A stretch of DNA of 64,000 nucleotides from Hemicordylus capensis (GCF_027244095.1 NC_069662.1:142432294-142496293), one strand, 5' to 3'; shown: positions 42,415-53,526, counted from the stretch's first letter. Made by a program: numbers and translations. Notes: generated from the sequence alone by a model not told the origin.

Positions 42415-43031
42415 GAGGCTGTTCTCACGACCAGCCTAACTCAGCCTGGGGTGGTCCAGCCAGGGTTAAGCTGGTCGTGAGAAGTGGTGGGATCCTTGCG
42501 GATCCCTACACTCCCTGCCCCCTAACACTCTAAAGAAACCCGGCTGTTAGTCGAGGCTAGGGATGCACTTGCATCCTTAACCTGGCTGCCAGGTATCGTG
42601 TGTTTCTTCAGGCTGAGTTCAGCCCGAGGAGACACAGAGATGGGTGCAGAGAGCGCCTATCTGATGGGGAAATCCCCCAATGCAACACATGCTCTGCACA
42701 TTGCATTGTGGGATTCTCAGAGGCTATAACAACAGGTTCTGGCCAGTATTCCCTCTAGCAGAGATTCCCAGATGCTGCTGACTACAACTCCCAGCATCCC
42801 CAGCTGCAATAGCCTTTGCTTGGGGATTATGGTAATTGCAGTCAACAACATCTGGGAATCCCTGTTAGAGGGAACACTGGTTCTGACCCCAAATCCCTCC
42901 ACCCTGCTCCGTGGTTCACCACCTTAAGATCCCACCACCTTAAGATCACTCATCTGTGGGGAAGGTAAAGTTTACCCAGCCTTCCCCACCCCTGCCCTCC
43001 TGCACACAATGGTGAGCGTGAGAATCGCCTC
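42415..43031. mobile_element. TIR element enclosing a hAT MITE
   Basis: The left end is GAGGCTGTTCTCACG and the right end is CGTGAGAATCGCCTC (complement GAGGCGATTCTCACG). The flanks AGT and TGT may be a decayed 3-bp duplication. The termini resemble those of the element at 29644 (GAGGTCATTCACAC), suggesting one PIF/Harbinger-like group. It contains a nested hAT MITE at 42744-42879. Non-coding. Confidence 0.6.
42744..42879. mobile_element. hAT-type MITE nested in the 42415-43031 element
   Basis: The ends are CAGTATTCCCTCTAGCAG and ...TTAGAGGGAACACTG. The flanks are GTTCTGGC (42736-42743) and GTTCTGAC (42880-42887), 7 of 8. Same family as 2301-2436 and nearly the same length. Confidence 0.83.
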
Positions 43032-43039
43032 TGTCTGTT

Positions 43040-43880
43040 GTCTTTGATGTGAAGCCTAACTTTAACACCTGCATCACACTTGTCTTTCTCTACGGGGATA
43101 TGTGCTCAGTTACAGGTTGCAAGTGGAACTGTTTGAGTGAAGGAAATGTAACTGTGCGTAGAAGCCAACAGTGCTCCTATAGCGTATTATCCAAGCACAG
43201 TCCTTGGAGACAAAGATGAGTGTGACTTTCTTTGTAGCACTGTAAATATATAAAGGATATTAGATGTTTTGTCTAATACAATTTGCAATGAGTTTCCAGA
43301 AGCATAAGACACTTTGCAAAGTGAGACTAAACCAGAAGAGAAATGTACAGTATAAGTCAACTGAGTTTAACTGCTACCAAAAAAAGGGAGACTTTTATGT
43401 CTTTTTAAAGTCCATCATAATTCCAGGATAGTTTTTAAAGACATACAATGGATTGAATGTTGCATTTGGCCATAAAATACCTCAGCTTGAGCCAATGCAT
43501 GTTTATGCATGTTTAATCAGAAGTAAGTCTTACAATGGGACTTACTCCCAAATGTGTAGAATTGTAGTCCAATTTCACATTCCATTAAGTTCACTGAGGA
43601 GCCGGAAGCAAGTCACAGTCTCTAACCTATCTCACAGGGTTATTGGGAAAATTAATGAGAGGAAAGTTGTCTGAAAGTATCCTGCTCTGTTAAACAATTC
43701 CACTCTTTCTCCCTTGCTGTCCCGTCCCTTACATGTATGCTTGGAAACCCTCTCAGAACACCTACATAGCATCTTCTCCGTCTCTCTTCCTTCAAATATC
43801 TCTCCAAAACCTACTTTTCTCATGAAGCTTTTGGCACTGTCTTCATCCTCAACTAAAATTAAGCCTAAGGACACAAAAGC
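43040..43880. other. Intergenic sequence, nothing recognised
   Basis: No supported gene or repeat. Confidence 0.5.
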
Positions 43881-43884
43881 CATT

Positions 43885-44625
43885 GATTGATTGTTCCATT
43901 TTTATACCGCCTTTCATAATGTATCTCAAGGCGGTTTAAAAAAGATAAAATACAACAAAATCCCATAAAGGTTACATTTAAAACCTTAAAATCAACATTA
44001 AAAACCATAAACACATTAAAAAACAATTAAAAAATAAATAAACAGAAACAATAAAGCTGAGAAAACCTGGCAGCCTCTAAGAGGTAAATGCCTGAGTAAA
44101 TAAAACAGTCTTGAGTTGTTTTTTAAAAGCAGCTACAGACATCAGAGAGTGAACATCAACTGGGAGAGCATTCCAGGGCCTGGGGGCAACAACAGAGAAG
44201 GCCCTGTACACTGTGCATGACAATTCAGCCTCTCTCAGTGTCAGCACACAGAACAAAGGCCCCTCTGACAGTCCTGTTGGGCGGACAGAAACCCTTGGAA
44301 GCAGGCAGCCCCTCAGGTATCCAGGACCCAAACCATTAAGGGCTTTAAAGGTAATAATCAGCACCTTGAATTGAAATCGAATTAATAATAAATAATAATA
44401 ATAATAATAATCTGGAAACAAATTGGCAACCAGTGCAGCTTTTCCAGAATAGGTGTAATATGCTGCGAATGAGCAGTTCCAAAGAGAACCCTGGCAGCTG
44501 CATTCTGCACCAACTGAAATTTCCGAATATTCTTCAAGGGCAGCCTCACGTAGAGTGCATTGCAGTAATCCAGCCATGACATGACTAAGGCATCGGTAAC
44601 CATGGCCAGATCTGGATGAATGTAT
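43885..44625 (-). mobile_element. L2 LINE, C-terminal coding region and 3' end
   Basis: The minus-strand frames at 44077-44577 and 44382-44708 encode 'MSWLDYCNALYVRLPLKN', 'FQLVQNAAARVLFG', 'LEKLHWLPICF', 'FKALNGLGPGYLRGCLLPRV' and 'PRPWNALPVD'. These are the L2 reverse-transcriptase C-terminal motifs. The two frames overlap around an AAT-repeat expansion (44385-44411) inside the coding region. The 3' UTR ends near 43895 with the 'taccgcctttcata' block. Confidence 0.85.
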
Positions 44626-44639
44626 GAATATATCTCTCT

Positions 44640-44870
44640 TCCCATCCCCAATTTATCCATGCCCTCCACCACTTGTGCGAAGCATCCTGGCACTTCCAGG
44701 GGCCACACGGCCCCCGATCCCTGCAGCCCCCATCGGCTCTGTGACAGAGCTGGCCGTTATGTGGGCGGCCAATCTGGCCGCCCAGCTTCGAGTGGTTGCT
44801 TGTCTGCAGAACCCCGTCAGGCACTTTGCACGTGTCGGGTGAAGCGCCTCTGTAAGTTCCTCGCGTCAGG
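44640..44870. repeat. GC-rich unclassified repeat, second copy
   Basis: 'ggctctgtgacagagctgg' and 'gggcggccaatctggccgcc' match the reverse complement of 3820-3870. It adjoins the 5' broken edge of the L2 copy, so it either truncated it or was inserted next to it. Confidence 0.45.
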
Positions 44871-44879
44871 GGTCTGCCT

Positions 44880-46325
44880 TTTGTTGTTGTTCTATAAAGC
44901 ACCATACACATTAATGATACTGTACACTTATAGATAAGAAGATGCACTTTTTCATGCCAAATGCCAGATAAATTATTAATAACAACCATGACTAAAAATA
45001 ATAAAGGTCATCTTCTGGCACCAAAGAGCAGTGTGACCCAGAACCTGCTTTGCCATTATACTAATTTAATGTTTTAAAAGGCAAGCAAGTATAAGTTGAC
45101 TTCCGGTTTCCCAAGGTGCATTATTCAACACAAAGAGAACAACATTTACTTCAAGCATTCCTTTACTGCTGCTAAAATACTGCAATGAGGAAATGTTAGG
45201 CGTTTTAAACCACTCTGTTTCTGGAATGCATAATGTGTGGAGGGAATCCACCCACCGACCATTTAAACTTGTTTTATTTCTATCCAGTTCCCAGAGCTAA
45301 TGAATCTGGTTATATTGCATGGGGGAAAACTAAATTCTCTAAAATAGAACTGTGTTCTGTACTAACCCCACCCCCACCCCACACCGCCCCGCCCCCAATG
45401 ATTGCTAGATGTAAATGTTATGTTCATATTAAATCTGAATGTGGATTATAAAGGTAGAAGCTGGTTTTTAAAAACATATAATTGGTGTCATAGAATGCAA
45501 CATTGATCTCAATTGGTGTATTGTGTCTGGGCAATCTGGATGTAGATTCTTACATATAGGTTTCCAGCTATGGGCCCTTTTGCAAATAATACCTGTGGTG
45601 GTAATGGAATGCCATTTCTATAGCTCCAGTTCTAGAAAAGAATTAAAGAAGTTAAGAGCAACCAGATCCAGACCTGGAGAGGGCCCTTGCATCTTTAAGG
45701 GAGAATTTTGCCAGGTGTGCCTTTTAATATCAAAGCACATCAATTGCAGGAGGAGGAGGAGGTCTGATTAAATAAGTTATATTTCTTTTATGAAGCCCTC
45801 AAAGCTACAAGAGGCCTCTCTTTAAAGAGCCATGAAGAGAATGATTCATAAAACTGGTGAGCAAAGCTGACAAGACTTTTACTCTCCTGCCATATCCTTT
45901 TAGGCCCTTGAGAAAATATAAACTTGTTTGTGCCACTGTTTGTTGCACACTCCCTAATTGGATAGAAAAGAAGACAAATCCAAATCCCCAGATGGCTATC
46001 TTTGGAATATCCTCTAGAGATTAGTGAAAGACCAAAGAGGAATAAAGTATTATTTGTGGGCGTGTCTGTGGATTTGGCAGCTAGAGGTTTCAGATTTGTG
46101 AGCAGGATGGGGGTCATGGATATGTAGCCCATAGCACAGCACCCATTTTCATACAACCACAATGACTGACATTGAGGTTACTCAGAAAATAGTGTCTGAT
46201 TTCCTCTTCCATGAACATGCCATGAAAAGAGATGCCTCATCTCCATCCCACTGCACCATTGCCTAATCACACTTCACCCAAACTGCCTTTCCAAGCATGA
46301 TTTAAATACTACAGGGCAGTTCAGA
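44880..46325. other. Intergenic sequence, nothing recognised
   Basis: No gene. A C-rich run lies at 45366-45397 and a GGA microsatellite near 45748. Confidence 0.5.
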
Positions 46326-46329
46326 CAAT

Positions 46330-46640
46330 TAGGAACATAGGAAGCTGCCATACACTGAGTCAGACCATTGGTCTATCTAGCTCAGAATTGTCTTCGCAGA
46401 CTGGCAGTGGCTTCTTCAAGGTTGCAGACAGGAATCTCTCTCAGCCCTATCTTGGAGAAGCCAGGGAGGGAGCTTGAGACCTTCTGCTCTTCCCAGAGCA
46501 GCTCCATCCCCTGAGGGGAATATCTTACAGTGCTCACACTTCTAGTCTCCCTTTCATATGCAACCAGGGTGGACCCTGCTTAGCTAAGGGGACAAGTCAT
46601 GCTTGCTACCACAAGACCAGCTCTTCTCTCCCCTCTTATT
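46330..46640 (-). mobile_element. Composite SINE with 5S-like head
   Basis: Reverse-strand copy almost parallel to 40421-40730: 'taggaacataggaagctgcc', 'ctcccagagcagctccatcc'-type body and head complement 'caaccagggtggaccctgc', ending 'ccacaagaccagctctt'. Confidence 0.83.
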
Positions 46641-46644
46641 CACC

Positions 46645-47280
46645 CCATAAGGTGAGGTGACAGCACCTCAGCACACCCTCGGGAGAGAAGCAAAACAAGT
46701 GCACTCACATCCCTCCTTATGTGGAAGCAGAGCCAGTCATACAATGTTGTCCAAACCAGGCCATTGAGCTTTTTGGGTCATAAATGTTGCCAGCTTCTTT
46801 TCTGTCAGGGCACCTATGCCCTTAAAAACCCCACGATCAAGCAACATTTGGCAGATTTTCACTGGCTTCATTTCTGCCTTGCATGCAGCTGTTAAAAGTC
46901 ACGGGAATCCTAGGCAAAATGTTTCCTAACTTTCAGCAAGTCCGAGACACCTGTATTGCACAGTCAGCACGACTTTCTAGTTTGCTTCCAGGTAGAACTT
47001 GTGACCTATAAAGGTTTCTGTGGGTTGGAGCCAAGTTTCCATGGCAACTATTGTAAGAGGAAAATCCATTTAGGTGCTCAGGGTAGTCTATTTTGGTGTG
47101 TGGAGCACATAGAAGGGCAACACTTGGGATCATCTTCTTAATCTCAAATTCATTCTCCTTCTTGTGACTATCCCGCGGTTTGTTGATCTTCAAAATGTTG
47201 TGACACACTACTGAAGTTACTGCAGGAGGTTGTGTTTGTTTTGGAGTGGTGGCCTAGTTTTGGGGTCATTTGTCAAGTGG
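46645..47280. other. Intergenic sequence, nothing recognised
   Basis: No gene. The 91-residue minus-strand open frame has no recognised domain. Confidence 0.5.
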
Positions 47281-47284
47281 CAGA

Positions 47285-47390
47285 TTGTGAGTCCTTTTGG
47301 GACAGGGAACCATCTTATTTCCTTTTCTATGGAAACCGCTTTGTGAACTTCTTGTTGTTGTTGCTGAACAGCAGTATATAAATATTTGTC
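47285..47390 (+). mobile_element. Tail of the 13367-type SINE-like repeat
   Basis: 'ttgtgagtccttttgggac', 'aaaccgctttgtgaac' and 'cagtatataaat', the 3' part only, with a TTG microsatellite inside. Confidence 0.6.
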
Positions 47391-47579
47391 ATAATTTGAA
47401 GGCACGTGATGGAAGTTTTATTGGTTAAATCAGGCATTTCCTGAATGACTGGGGTGGCACCATAAGTGAACCACTTGACACTCTTTGGAGGAAAAGTGGG
47501 TTACAAGTGGAAGAAGCTAAGAAATGCACCATATAAAAATGTTGTAATAACTCAAGCAGCTGTGCAGCTTCATCTTACA

Positions 47580-47775
47580 CGGTGAAGGACCATAGCTTAG
47601 AAAGTCACAAAGGAAGTCCCAGGTTCAATTCCCGGCTTCTCCAATTAAAGGATATTGCAGAGCAGGGCTGGGAAAGGTCCCTCTGTGCATTCTTGGATAT
47701 CTGCTGCCTGTCACAGACATGCAATGGATGAGCACCTGATGTTGCAGCACTGCTGAAGCTAAGGTGGTATAAATC
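47580..47775 (+). mobile_element. Old, diverged Sauria-like SINE
   Basis: A-box-like 'catagcttagaaagtc' and B-box 'ggttcaattcccgg' (about 47622) precede a body that has lost most similarity. Confidence 0.45.
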
Positions 47776-47784
47776 TCATCAATC

Positions 47785-47965
47785 CATTTATTTATGTATT
47801 TAATATACTGCCTGACTCCAAAGGCTCCAGGCGGTTTACAAAATCAAAGACAAGCAAAACCAGCTATTAAAACATGAATTAAAAATTTAACACCTTTAGA
47901 AATTACAGCAATTAAAAAATCTAAACTGCAATTAAAAATTTAAAGCATTCAGAGATTTGATAGGA
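47785..47965 (-). mobile_element. L2 LINE 3' tail
   Basis: 'taatatactgcctgactcc', 'ggctccaggcggtttac', then an AAAAT-rich UTR; the complement of the end seen at 11760-11820. Confidence 0.65.
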
Positions 47966-47989
47966 AGATGACTGCAATATTAATATCAT

Positions 47990-48215
47990 CATTATTATTA
48001 TTTTTACATTTATATCCCGCTCTTCCTCCAAGAAGCCCAGAGTGGTGTACTACATACTTGAGTTTCTCTTTCACAACAACCCTGTGAAGTAGGTTAGGCT
48101 GAGAGAGAAGTGACTGGCCCAGAGTCAGCCAGCTAGTTTCATGGCTGAATGGGGATTTGAACTCGGGTCTCCCTGGTCCTAGTCCAGCACTCTAACCACT
48201 ACACCACACTGGCTG
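47990..48215 (-). mobile_element. tRNA-derived SINE, near full length
   Basis: On the minus strand it begins with an A-box 'gtagtggttagagtgctgg' (about 48183-48201) and a B-box 'gagttcaaatcccc' (about 48149-48163). It runs through 'ctgggccagtcacttctc' and 'cctacttcacagggttgttg' to 'gagcgggatataaatg' and an ATT-rich tail. This is a third SINE family, separate from Sauria and RTE-tailed types. A tail of the same type appears at 54780-54850. Confidence 0.82.
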
Positions 48216-48509
48216 GTGTAAGGTTAATTGTTCCCCCCAAAGAGCATATTTCAGTGAGAAACCACCTGTAAAGTATGCTGTGCCTCCAGGAACATTTCCA
48301 GACAGCAGGCTTCACTGTGAGTTTGAATTTGCCCCCCAAAACTGATGCAAAAAGTGCACCCCCTGCTTAAGCAAGTAGCAGATTTTTTAAAATTGTCATA
48401 GTGTGCTTTAACCAGGGTTGATTTGATTTAAATCAAATTGATTTAATCATGATTAAAATCACTTCACAGGACTCAATTTTAATGATTTAAATCACAATTT
48501 AAATTACTA

Positions 48510-48554
48510 TTTATTTATTTACCGCCCCAAACCAAGGTCTCAGGGCGGTTACTA
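48510..48554 (-). mobile_element. Tiny LINE 3'-end insertion in the hAT element
   Basis: 'ttatttatttaccgcccc' to 'tctcagggcgg' is an L2-type end complement. TTACTA occurs on both sides (48504-48509 and 48549-48554), as expected of a target duplication. Confidence 0.55.
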
Positions 48555-48604
48555 GTCAGGAAGATTCTATTTAATCATCATTTTCTATAAAAGTGCATTC
48601 TTGT

Positions 48605-48835
48605 CTAATATAACTTTAATACATATTTAGAGATAGATTTAGGTTTCATTTTTAGAAGGTAGGTACACACTATAATATATACACACTTCTCATAATGCTG
48701 TTTCATTTGGGCAACCAGGCCCTGCATTTCATTGTTGCACTGTTTGGATTTTGAATGTATGCCTTTCTTACTCACAAGTACAGGAACGTCATTAAAATAT
48801 TCCCCAGCTGGGTCTCTTTTACAGCCTGCTGCCAT
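48605..48835 (-). pseudogene. BED zinc-finger exon of a hAT transposase, decayed
   Basis: A 76-codon frame starts 'MAAGCKRDPAGEYFNDVPVL'. It continues with the BED-like 'KKGIHSKSKQCNNEMQGL' and 'MKQHYEKC', about residues 23-52. BED fingers use CxxC then Hx(3-5)[HC]; here the second Cys, His and last Cys are present but a Ser occupies the likely first Cys. The sequence just after 'HYEKC' reads as a GT-type donor ('tgtgtatata'), so the finger was probably a separate first exon. BED domains bind transposon ends; this copy is unlikely to be functional. Confidence 0.65.
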
Positions 48836-49209
48836 GATGGATGTTTCCCTTCTACATTGGGGGATAGTGTAAGGGTTAGGTAGTAGTCATGGAGGATACG
48901 CTCAGAAAGTTTCTTCAGGACTCCATGAATATGTTCTGTTCACTTTTGGTTTCACTTTCTATTCTCCTCCCCTGCCCTATTCCTTGTATTTGTATCCAGA
49001 CTCCTCCTCCTTGCTCAGATCTACTCCATTCCCCAATCTTCTATCCCCTCATTGGCCTTCTTTGTCTTTGCACTTGGCGGGGAGGGAGCAAGGGCTTGAC
49101 TGTGTGTGTGTGTGTACGTGCTGCATGTACACCACCTGCAGAATAAGACTGATCAGGTATGTTATCTCTCATCCCCATATACTGCTGTTAACATGTTCAT
49201 AGAATATAA

Positions 49210-49511
49210 TCTATATTATATTAATTCTCCTGGGTGTGCCTTGGAATGTGCGTCCCAGAGCCCAGCTGATTGGCTGGGCGGCGGACGAGCCTGATTGGCT
49301 GAGGCCCACCCAGGAAGATTGGTTGCCACTGCGGCGGCCCAGTCGTGGAGACAAGGCCCAGGAGGGGGGAAAGAAAGTGGCCGGGGGGGGGAGAAGTGGC
49401 GCTGGGGAGGAGAGGTGGCTGGGCCCAGAAGCGGAGACTGGGGCAGAATGTGGGGGGAGAGGTAATCGCCAGCCCCAAAGAGCACACAGATGCTTTGTGC
49501 GGGTCGGCTAG
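49210..49511 (+). mobile_element. Helitron-like non-autonomous element, copy 1
   Basis: It starts TCTATATTATATTAATTCTC directly after an A, and ends with GGCTAG followed by T. These are the TC...CTAG ends and A/T target of Helitrons, without target duplication. A short 3' hairpin (GCACA...TGTGC, about 49480-49498) sits just before the end. The interior is GC-rich, with three ATTGG boxes and a GGGCGG at 49269-49322 and a purine-rich minisatellite (49360-49440). Both ends match copy 2 at 59501. It lies inside the hAT element. Confidence 0.75.
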
Positions 49512-49664
49512 TTATGATTAATATTCATGATGATATATTTGATTAGGTTTTTCATGATTTTTTAAAATCAATTTAAATAACTTTTTAAATCCATTTTTTG
49601 ATTGAAAAAAAATAACAATTTTTTTCAACCCAGGCTTTAACATTTTATTGTTAAGAACTGGAGC

Positions 49665-49926
49665 AGAAGCGGCCCTTTCATGAGGCTGGATGAGGTGCCC
49701 ATCCTAGGTGTGAGTGTGGGGAGGAGTGCAAGGGGTGGCAAGTGCCTAGTACCACGGGTGCCACCCCACTGTCCACCGCTGAGGCCTTGGGTGGCAGTAT
49801 CAAGGCAGTATGTGCACATATGCATTCAGAGTGAGGCCTTCCTGATTCAGCCTCAGTGGGATCTAAAATTAACTGAGCGGACATCAAAAAACTTGTGAGC
49901 ATGCATATGCCTTAGAGGAAACACTG
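49665..49926. mobile_element. hAT-type element related to the one at 56350
   Basis: The right half ('gcattcagagtgaggccttc', 'gtgggatctaaaattaac', 'cttagaggaaacactg') matches 56430-56538. The left boundary and duplication are not clear. Confidence 0.55.
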
Positions 49927-50199
49927 CTGAGAAGGCTTTCATGTCACCACTACCAACATCATAGCCTGGGAATGATGGGCACCCATCTAGATAATATTGT
50001 CTTTCACCGCAGGCAGCAAAATTTGTTGGACCTCCATTGCGATGCATTCATCTTGGAGGAGGTATTCTCCTCCTCTCACCCACTGGCGGGAATAATGCAC
50101 ATAGCAAGCATAATCTTGAAAGAAGCATTCCTCCCCGTGGGAGAAACCATTGTTCTAATACAAAAAGCACACTTCCTTCATTTTTACCTAATGCATGCA

Positions 50200-50390
50200 C
50201 TCCTGTTGCAGAAGGCATTAACAGAAGGGGAGTTGCAGGGGAGTAACAGCAGGAGAGAGGGCATGCCCTCAACTCCTGTCTGTAGGCTTCCAGCTGCATC
50301 TGGTGGGCCACTGTGTGAAACAGGATGCTTGACTACATGGGCCTTGGGCCTGATCCAGCAGGGCTGTTCTTAAGAGGCATTCCCTCCTCT
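50200..50390 (+). mobile_element. CR1-like LINE 3' end
   Basis: 'gggccactgtgtgaaacagg', 'gcttgactacatgggcc' and 'gatccagcagggctgttctt' match the better copy at 56712-56866. The wording resembles the CR1 end but is a different subfamily from 35995-36222. Confidence 0.55.
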
Positions 50391-50839
50391 GAGGGAGAAT
50401 GCCTCTTCTGGAGAAGAATGCCTCTGGCAAGAGGATGCCAGCTGACAACACATGCATGCATGTGTACTTTTTTTTTTTTTGCTTTTGAGAGATTTTTTCT
50501 CTGCATTTTAATTGATTAAGATTAATCGGCTGCCTGGTACCCGTACTTGAAATAGGGCAAAGTGTGACAAGAAAGGGAGACGATGCATTTTAAAGTGTGA
50601 CATACTTTTATGGACGCTCCCTGAGTTAATGGGACTTGACTCTCTCACCCAGGAAACGCGCATATGAGTTCAGCCTTGTAAAAGCTCGCCTTTCCCGTGC
50701 TTCTGTGTTGAAAGCAGTAAACCCTTTGAGATCTCGGGTACAGCGAACATCCGTCAAGCGAAAAGGTATTTCCAGCTTCTACCACGGCTGCAAAGAACTA
50801 CTGCACCTGCCTTTATTCACGTTTATGGAGAAAGGCTCA
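50391..50839. other. Sequence upstream of the candidate promoter
   Basis: A T run occurs at 50468-50480. CpG frequency rises from about 50640 onward. No gene recognised. Confidence 0.4.
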
Positions 50840-51420
50840 TCCAGCAGCGGGGCGGAGCTGAGCTGCTCCTGCAGTGAATGCAAAGCTGCTTTCTTGCTAG
50901 CTTGTCCTTCCTAACGCCAGGTGGCTGCTATATAGCCCATGGGAGGAGGGGGGTGTCCGCCAATCTGTTGCATGCTTCATTGGGAAAAGGAGGGCGGGGA
51001 AGTGTGGAGAGGGATCTGTGCCCTCGTTTTGGATTCCTAGGAATCTGGGGAGGGGAAGGCAAGAGAATGCTAACCTGACCTTCCATTGACCCCAAGGTAA
51101 AGCATCAGCGGCTGGACGACGACAGAGGGGTCAAGATCCTGGTGGAGAAGCCCGCGGGAGGCTGCCTCCTCGGGAGCAATTTGATCCTCCAACCTAGCAG
51201 GAGGGCTTGGCCGCAAGCGCGCCTGGGAGTCGCTGAATGGGCCGAGCTGCCCAAGAACGCGCGCAAAGGGAAAGCGGCGGCCGCCCTCACTCCGTCCGAC
51301 CACGCTTGCGTTGCTCTCCGGGGGCCCGGGATTGCCCTGCTCAGTCCCCGCGGCGTCCCTGCACCGGGCGAGGTAGTCGGTGAGTATTCTTGACGTCAAG
51401 CGGATGCAAAAGAGAAGCTG
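50840..51420 (+). promoter_or_regulatory. MYO3A: CpG-rich candidate MYO3A promoter and non-coding first exon
   Basis: This is the strongest CpG cluster in the window. It has a GGGCGG box (50849-50854), a TATA-like 'gctatatagcc' near 50928-50937 and dense CpG from 51100 to 51375. A consensus splice donor follows: 'agtcg' then GTGAGT at 51380. It is on the same strand as, and about 6 kb upstream of, the first coding exon of MYO3A. That exon begins at a splice acceptor and so needs an upstream exon. Mammalian MYO3A has non-coding 5' exons. Open frames on both strands here are explained by GC richness. No transcript evidence is available. Confidence 0.4.
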
Positions 51421-53395
51421 GGGATGGGTGGAAATGAAGGAAGCGCTGCGATCCAGCTCGGGCGCTGAGGAACGGGGGAAGATCGCCTCATAGAAAAGCG
51501 GGGACGTCTTGGACTCCGTGCATGGTCGGCGGAGGGAAGGGCTTGGTGGATTAGCGCGTGTTTGAGAGGTACGTGCACAAGGACGCAACTTCTGCCCTGC
51601 ACCTGTTGAGCTGAAGTTCAGTGTTCTGCCCTTCTTCTGCCAGACTGAGCTAAAGGCATGGACGGAGATCGGTAACTTAACTGGCTGCATCCTCACTTGG
51701 GAGTAAACCTTCTCGCCCCCCGCGCTCAGACTTTCGACCTGCATAGGATCAGGACTGTCATTCATGCCCGTGCTGAGAGTAGTGTGGCAGCCCTAAACAT
51801 GGGGATGAGTCGCTTTGGATTTGTGTGCAACCAGTTCTGTGCACCTTGACTTGGAATTTGAAATACGTTCCACTGTGCTCCGTGTATCGTACTCTCTGTT
51901 TGAGATTTCAGTCTTGGGTTGCAATTCTGTGCGCTGTTCCCTGGTGAAGCCCGTTGAATAGAATGGGGCTTATTTCCAAGAAAACATGCATAGGATCGCG
52001 TTGTTAACAAACAGGCTCTGAATGGGATGATAGTCTCAAACTAGAGTCCAAAACACGCTTGTATATAAGTACATCTTGTTTGTCGGGAGAGAGTGAGGGC
52101 GAGCGAAGAGAGTTCACTTCGAAGTAAATGCCTTTTTGGATCCAGAAATAGAGAGTTACAGTAGTTGGTTATCGAACCGCTGCTGTTTCTATATGATCAT
52201 TCCCTTTAGTAGGGGGAGAGGGGGAGGTTTTTAAAAGATCGTCCTTTTAAACGGAATGAATGAATACGTACATAAATAATACCATTCCTTTAAGTAAGTA
52301 TTATTAAGTAATAATAATACTTCCTTTCTGTGACTAAGGGGAAACAAGCTAATTTGTTCACTGATTGCTTCTTTCATCATAGGGTTTACAATAGCAGTGT
52401 GACTCTTTTGAACTGGCCGCGTAATGTAATGTAATTTGCACAGCAAATGGGCTGTTTATAGAACCTAGCTGTCTTTTATGGTCTTAATGCCCCAATCATT
52501 AACTGGCTGTAATCGCTTGCAACTGCAAAGGGGAAGCTACTAGTTTGCAATCCCAGTGGGATTATTTCCTCCCCCCCCCACCTTTTAAAAGTCATTTAAA
52601 CCCCTCTTTCGTTATGTGCTTGTTGGTTTTGTCACAATAAGTTTATGGCTCCTCTTGGAAAAACAGATGTAAAATAAGATAGAATAAGACCCAGTTCAAA
52701 GCATATTTGCTTGGAATTAGAGAGGCCACTTCATAACATATATATATTATATATAAAAATACCTGTTCGCTTCTTAGCAGAGGTGCCCCTAGGTAATTTT
52801 GGAACCTGGATCTAAAGGCCTTTTGGCCACTGCTGCCACCACCCACTGCCACAGCAAGATAAGCATCATCCCTAAAACACCCGGGGTCTAAAGTGGGGAA
52901 ACCGCTTTGCACTCCAGCATAGAAACTCTCAGTGCCCAGCGAGCCTTGCCTTTTGCTTGAAGAAAGTGACCCCCTTGATGTGGGACTTGCCAGCCAAGAC
53001 ACACACACCTTTCTGTGTCGCTCCCCTTGCCAGCAGGAGCTCCTGGAATGCAAAACTCATCCCACTTCCCCTCTGGACAGCCGCAGCAGCAGACGAGGAC
53101 ATCAGATGGGCCGTGAGCTGGCTGCTGCCTGTCCTCAGCAGCACGGGCAACCTGGGTGGGTGGTGGCGTGGCATGGCCACTCCTGGAACCTGGGATGTTC
53201 TTGAGAGCATTGGGGGGGGCAGGGGGTGCGAGGGACCGGATTTCCGCCCAAAAGTCTGGGGGGAAGGGCGCCCCTGCTTCTTAGGCAATTATTTTCATGG
53301 AGGAAAACCTTCTACAGGTGGCCATGTGTTCTCTATCAAGTATGATTAGACAATACATTTCTATCTGCCATGTGTATACAAAGAATTCAAATTAG
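51421..53395. other. Probable MYO3A intron 1 (or upstream) sequence, nothing recognised
   Basis: CpG content falls away after about 51800. An AT-rich run lies at 52735-52760 and a C-rich run near 52570. No exon is evident. Confidence 0.4.
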
Positions 53396-53399
53396 GAAG

Positions 53400-53522
53400 C
53401 GACGGCCAATAACATGGCTGTTGGATGACCATTGGCCAGGGATGCTGTCGTTTGTTTCTTCCTCTGAGCAGAGGGTTGGACTAGAAGACCTCTGTGGCCC
53501 CTTCCAATGCCATTCTTTTATG
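53400..53522 (+). mobile_element. CR1 LINE 3' end
   Basis: 'ggttggactagaagacctc' and 'ccccttccaatgccattc' are the CR1-type end; the upstream part is diverged. Confidence 0.65.
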
Positions 53523-53526
53523 CTAA

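Larger units (their letters stand above)
48413..49633 (-). mobile_element. hAT DNA transposon relic with BED exon, containing two insertions
   Basis: The ends are CAGGGTTGA and TCAACCCAG (complement CTGGGTTGA), flanked by an exact 8-bp duplication GCTTTAAC (48405-48412 and 49634-49641). This firmly places it in hAT. Subterminal 'gatttaaatc' and 'aaatcaatttaaat' words repeat in both orientations. A BED-type zinc-finger exon lies on the minus strand at 48605-48835; the rest of the transposase is missing. Two later insertions sit inside: a 45-bp LINE-tail scrap (48510-48554) and a Helitron-like element (49210-49511). Confidence 0.88.

Noticed and set aside
48605-48835. Host ZBED gene
   Set aside because: The BED frame lies inside a hAT element with intact ends and target duplication and lacks a key cysteine, so it is a transposon relic.
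51070-51765. 231-codon minus-strand frame as a gene
   Set aside because: It lies in CpG-rich DNA where stop codons are rare. It shows no recognisable domain, and the sequence offers better evidence for a plus-strand promoter and splice donor.
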